64,000 nt of DNA from Todiramphus chloris collaris. Taxonomy: Eukaryota; Chordata; Aves; Coraciiformes; Alcedinidae. Of the stretch, positions 61,661 to 64,000 are shown in pieces. A program made the translations under genes and the position numbers. The stretch covers positions 53,930,716 through 53,994,715 of the forward strand of contig JANVCC010000020.1 in assembly GCA_025345505.1 (NCBI GenBank), written 5' to 3'. Each line of letters begins with the position of its first letter. The stretch's first letter is position 1. The notes beneath the pieces were generated by a model, which was not told the DNA's origin, ran no database searches, and saw only the letters and a program-made list of their open reading frames with translations.

Positions 61661-63957
61661 AAATGACGATGTAAGAAGTAGCAGTGCCATTCTTGTGGCT
61701 ACAGGAGCTCTTGGCTGTGTCTTGGCACAAGCAGGGTCACACAGCCCTCATCTGCTGCACTGGGCTCATAGGTGTATTGCTCATGTCCCTATATCAGAAA
61801 TGGGAGGGGCAGTGGGGCATGGTATTTGGAGAAGTACACACCCCCTCCATCCTGTTTGGGACACCATAAATTTGAACAGTGTATACCATGAAGAAGAAAC
61901 ACTGGCTTGCAAAAAAGTGCTGGTAAAATCCAAAATGCATTGAATAAAATGTCTAGGGAAAGAAATTAAACATGCTCATTCAATGTATTTTGCTTAGCTA
62001 TAAAACTTTATGGTTAGCTGTAAGGTGAAATGTCCAGCTACATGGTAGGCATCAGGGCTTTCTTATGAGATGCATGTTTCTTGGTGGTTTGTTTCTAGAT
62101 TCTGCTCTTGGCATCTTCTAATTAAAAGAGAAAAACAGCTTCCAGGAAAATATAAAATAATCCTTAACCAGTTGGTTAAAAAAAAAACAAAACAACTTGA
62201 AAATTGAAATAACAAAGAGAAATTATGTACCCCGAAGCTGCCCCAAGTATTTCTCTCCTTTAAGCTCATGGATTTAGAGAGGGCTTTTTGATTCTTGAAG
62301 ATCCCACTTCATGGCCTGTTTAAAGCTGGGCTGGAAGAGGAATCAAAACAATGGATAGATGTTCTGAATGGTGGTCATGTACCTACTTCAGAGCAACTGA
62401 AGAGCACAGAGAGAATAACAGACTGTCCAGCAGTGTTCCTACCCATGGTAAATGCTGCAGATCTGGTGCCTTAGGGGGTCTATTTCTTTCTGGTTAGACA
62501 AGTCTATCTATTTTTTTAACCAGCTTAGCTTTTTTTTTGATCTGGTCCCTCACAAACTTGATCTAAGATCACCCAAACAATCCTGGTTTTTAACTTTTAG
62601 GGAGAACATGACTTAGATTTACTAGATAGCTATGGCAAACCTAATGTACTAAAAGACAGACCTATGTGATGTGTATGTGCTACTGTATTATAAATATTTA
62701 ATAAGTTATATAGAAAAAGAAAGTATAGGGGTTACAGAAACCATATTAAAGTAAATAAGTAAATACAAAGAAGGTTAAAGTGTCTAACCTGTCTATGGTA
62801 TAAAAGTTAAAGCAATCCAGATCTCTTTTCTAGCTATGTTTTCCATGTACAGCAGTTACTGGGCTGCATAGAAATAAGGCAAGTATTTAAAGACAGGCAA
62901 AAAAAAAAAAAAAAAAAAAAAAGACAGAGAGAGATCTAAAGCATTTTGTTGGCATTGATAGCAATCATTTCAAAAAGCCCTGGAACATTTAAAAAGAATT
63001 AGAAAGGATTTTGCTGGAATCAAAGGGAGAGCACTTTTCATGGCTGGACTTGTATCTGGGTATCTGCAAACTGATTACATCAGAGTGAGCAGAACAGCCT
63101 TGATCACCCTGGACTTTAAAATCAGAAGAAAGGGGTTTTCCTGTTTGGGCTTCTTTTTTTTTCACTCGCACATCTCACAGCTTTCCTTCTTCTGCCTGCT
63201 TGATGGCAAAGTAACATTTATTTTGGCATAGAGGCATGCAGAGCACTTAGAAAGGCCCTCTGGGCCAAGCAGCTACAGCGTACACTGAACCCTCAAGAGT
63301 GGGCAAACCTGGAAATATTTAGGTTTACCTTGGGAATCACTCCAGGGGTCTTTTTTGGGGGGTTTTGTTGGTTTTTTTTCATCCTAACCTAAGTTTTGCT
63401 TTTAAAGGAGTGGATACCTTTATGCTTAACCATAACATCCGCTGTGATCCAGACAGGGCTCCTGGCTTGCCACCTCACCAGCCTACCATTCTTTCAGCAA
63501 TGCCAATCCTATAACCAGCTCTCTTGCTGCACTAGCCAAGAAATGGGTTTTTTCAAGGATTTCACCATTGCAGGTTGTTTACCCATGGTATCAGCCAGCA
63601 GAGAGAGGACAATGAAGCATACCCTACACCCAGATTTATCCTTGCCTCCTTCACGCTGGTGGTATTGCCTGTCTTGGCTTTTTGATGTGGTCTCCCTACC
63701 CAACTGGGAGGGAGACAGGATGGTGCCTTCCTCAATCACCCTGTGCCAAGGGTATATTTCTGTTTGTGAAAAAAAAAAAGACTATGGAGAGGAGTGAGAC
63801 AAAATGTTGGAGCCAACATTAAGTCCCAGCAATGTTGAGGAGCATCTCCTCCCCTTGCTCTCTCTGTGGGAAAGCATTCACCAGCCCCCCAGGAGCTGGT
63901 TTGGCTTGTGAATCCTGCTGAGAACAACACCAATTTGGGGGGTTTTCCATGTTTTTT
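61661..63957. other. Unique AT-rich non-coding sequence
   Basis: No gene is recognised. A run of 24 A (62899-62922) is followed by GACAGAGAGAG. A 133-codon frame at 63396-63797 (plus) has no known domain. Confidence 0.5.
62899..62922 (+). repeat. Poly-A run (24 A)
   Basis: The longest A homopolymer in the window. No retrocopy or SINE body precedes it. Confidence 0.95.
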
Positions 63958-64000
63958 CTTCTCTTCTCTTCTCTTCTCTTCTCTTCTCTTCTCTTCTCTT
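63958..64000 (+). repeat. (CTTCT)n microsatellite, cut by the window edge
   Basis: At least eight perfect CTTCT units run to the last base, so the true length is unknown. It is a pure pyrimidine strand and thus a possible triplex-forming tract. Confidence 0.95.

Noticed and set aside
1..64000. CRISPR arrays, operons, toxin-antitoxin or other prokaryotic systems
   Set aside because: The window is vertebrate non-coding DNA. No direct-repeat arrays with unique spacers and no clustered coding genes are present.

Overview
This window looks like non-coding DNA from a bird, or at least an archosaur or close reptile relative. It is AT-rich and CpG-poor, and I find no recognisable host protein-coding gene, tRNA or rRNA. 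The assignment rests on the repeats. CR1 LINE fragments of several ages dominate, one of them ending in the short ATTCTGTG/ATTCTATG tail repeat typical of avian CR1. There is also one short LTR of avian endogenous-retrovirus style, and no Alu, B1 or other mammalian SINEs. It is best read as intergenic gene desert or a very large intron. Almost all of the short open frames are what chance gives in 64 kb.

Layout. 1-8.3 kb: unique AT-rich sequence with one CR1 3' end (2590-2828) and two weak ancient-repeat relics. 8.3-9.2 kb: the best-preserved mobile element, a 5'-truncated CR1 with the C-terminal part of its reverse transcriptase broken by one single-base frameshift. 12.1-12.6 kb: two weak old LINE scraps around an (AAAAG)n microsatellite. 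14.5-14.8 kb: a relic whose conceptual translation matches the fingers region of L1-clade reverse transcriptases, not CR1. This is the most unexpected item. 16.9-20.6 kb: long repeat-free sequence with homeodomain-type motifs and, at 19.2-20.6 kb, retained CpGs. 21.65-22.6 kb: a long, very decayed ancient CR1 on the minus strand. 23.6 kb: a possible U2 snRNA-like scrap. 26.12 kb: an uninterrupted run of 24 G. 31.1 kb: a MIR-like SINE relic. 33.65-33.9 kb: an ancient CR1 3' region. 36.4-36.7 kb: a minus-strand solo LTR. 37-58 kb: mostly unique, AT-rich sequence with microsatellites and a few isolated splice-site pairs. 58.3-58.8 and 60.0-60.3 kb: two minus-strand CR1 3' ends. 61.6 kb and the right edge: (GAAT)n and (CTTCT)n microsatellites.

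There is no operon, defence system or other multi-gene system here. The value of the window is as a layered record of retroelement activity (L1-clade relic, ancient amniote CR1 and MIR, younger CR1, LTR) in a region with several candidate conserved regulatory blocks. Those blocks are inferred from sequence texture only and would need cross-species alignment to confirm.
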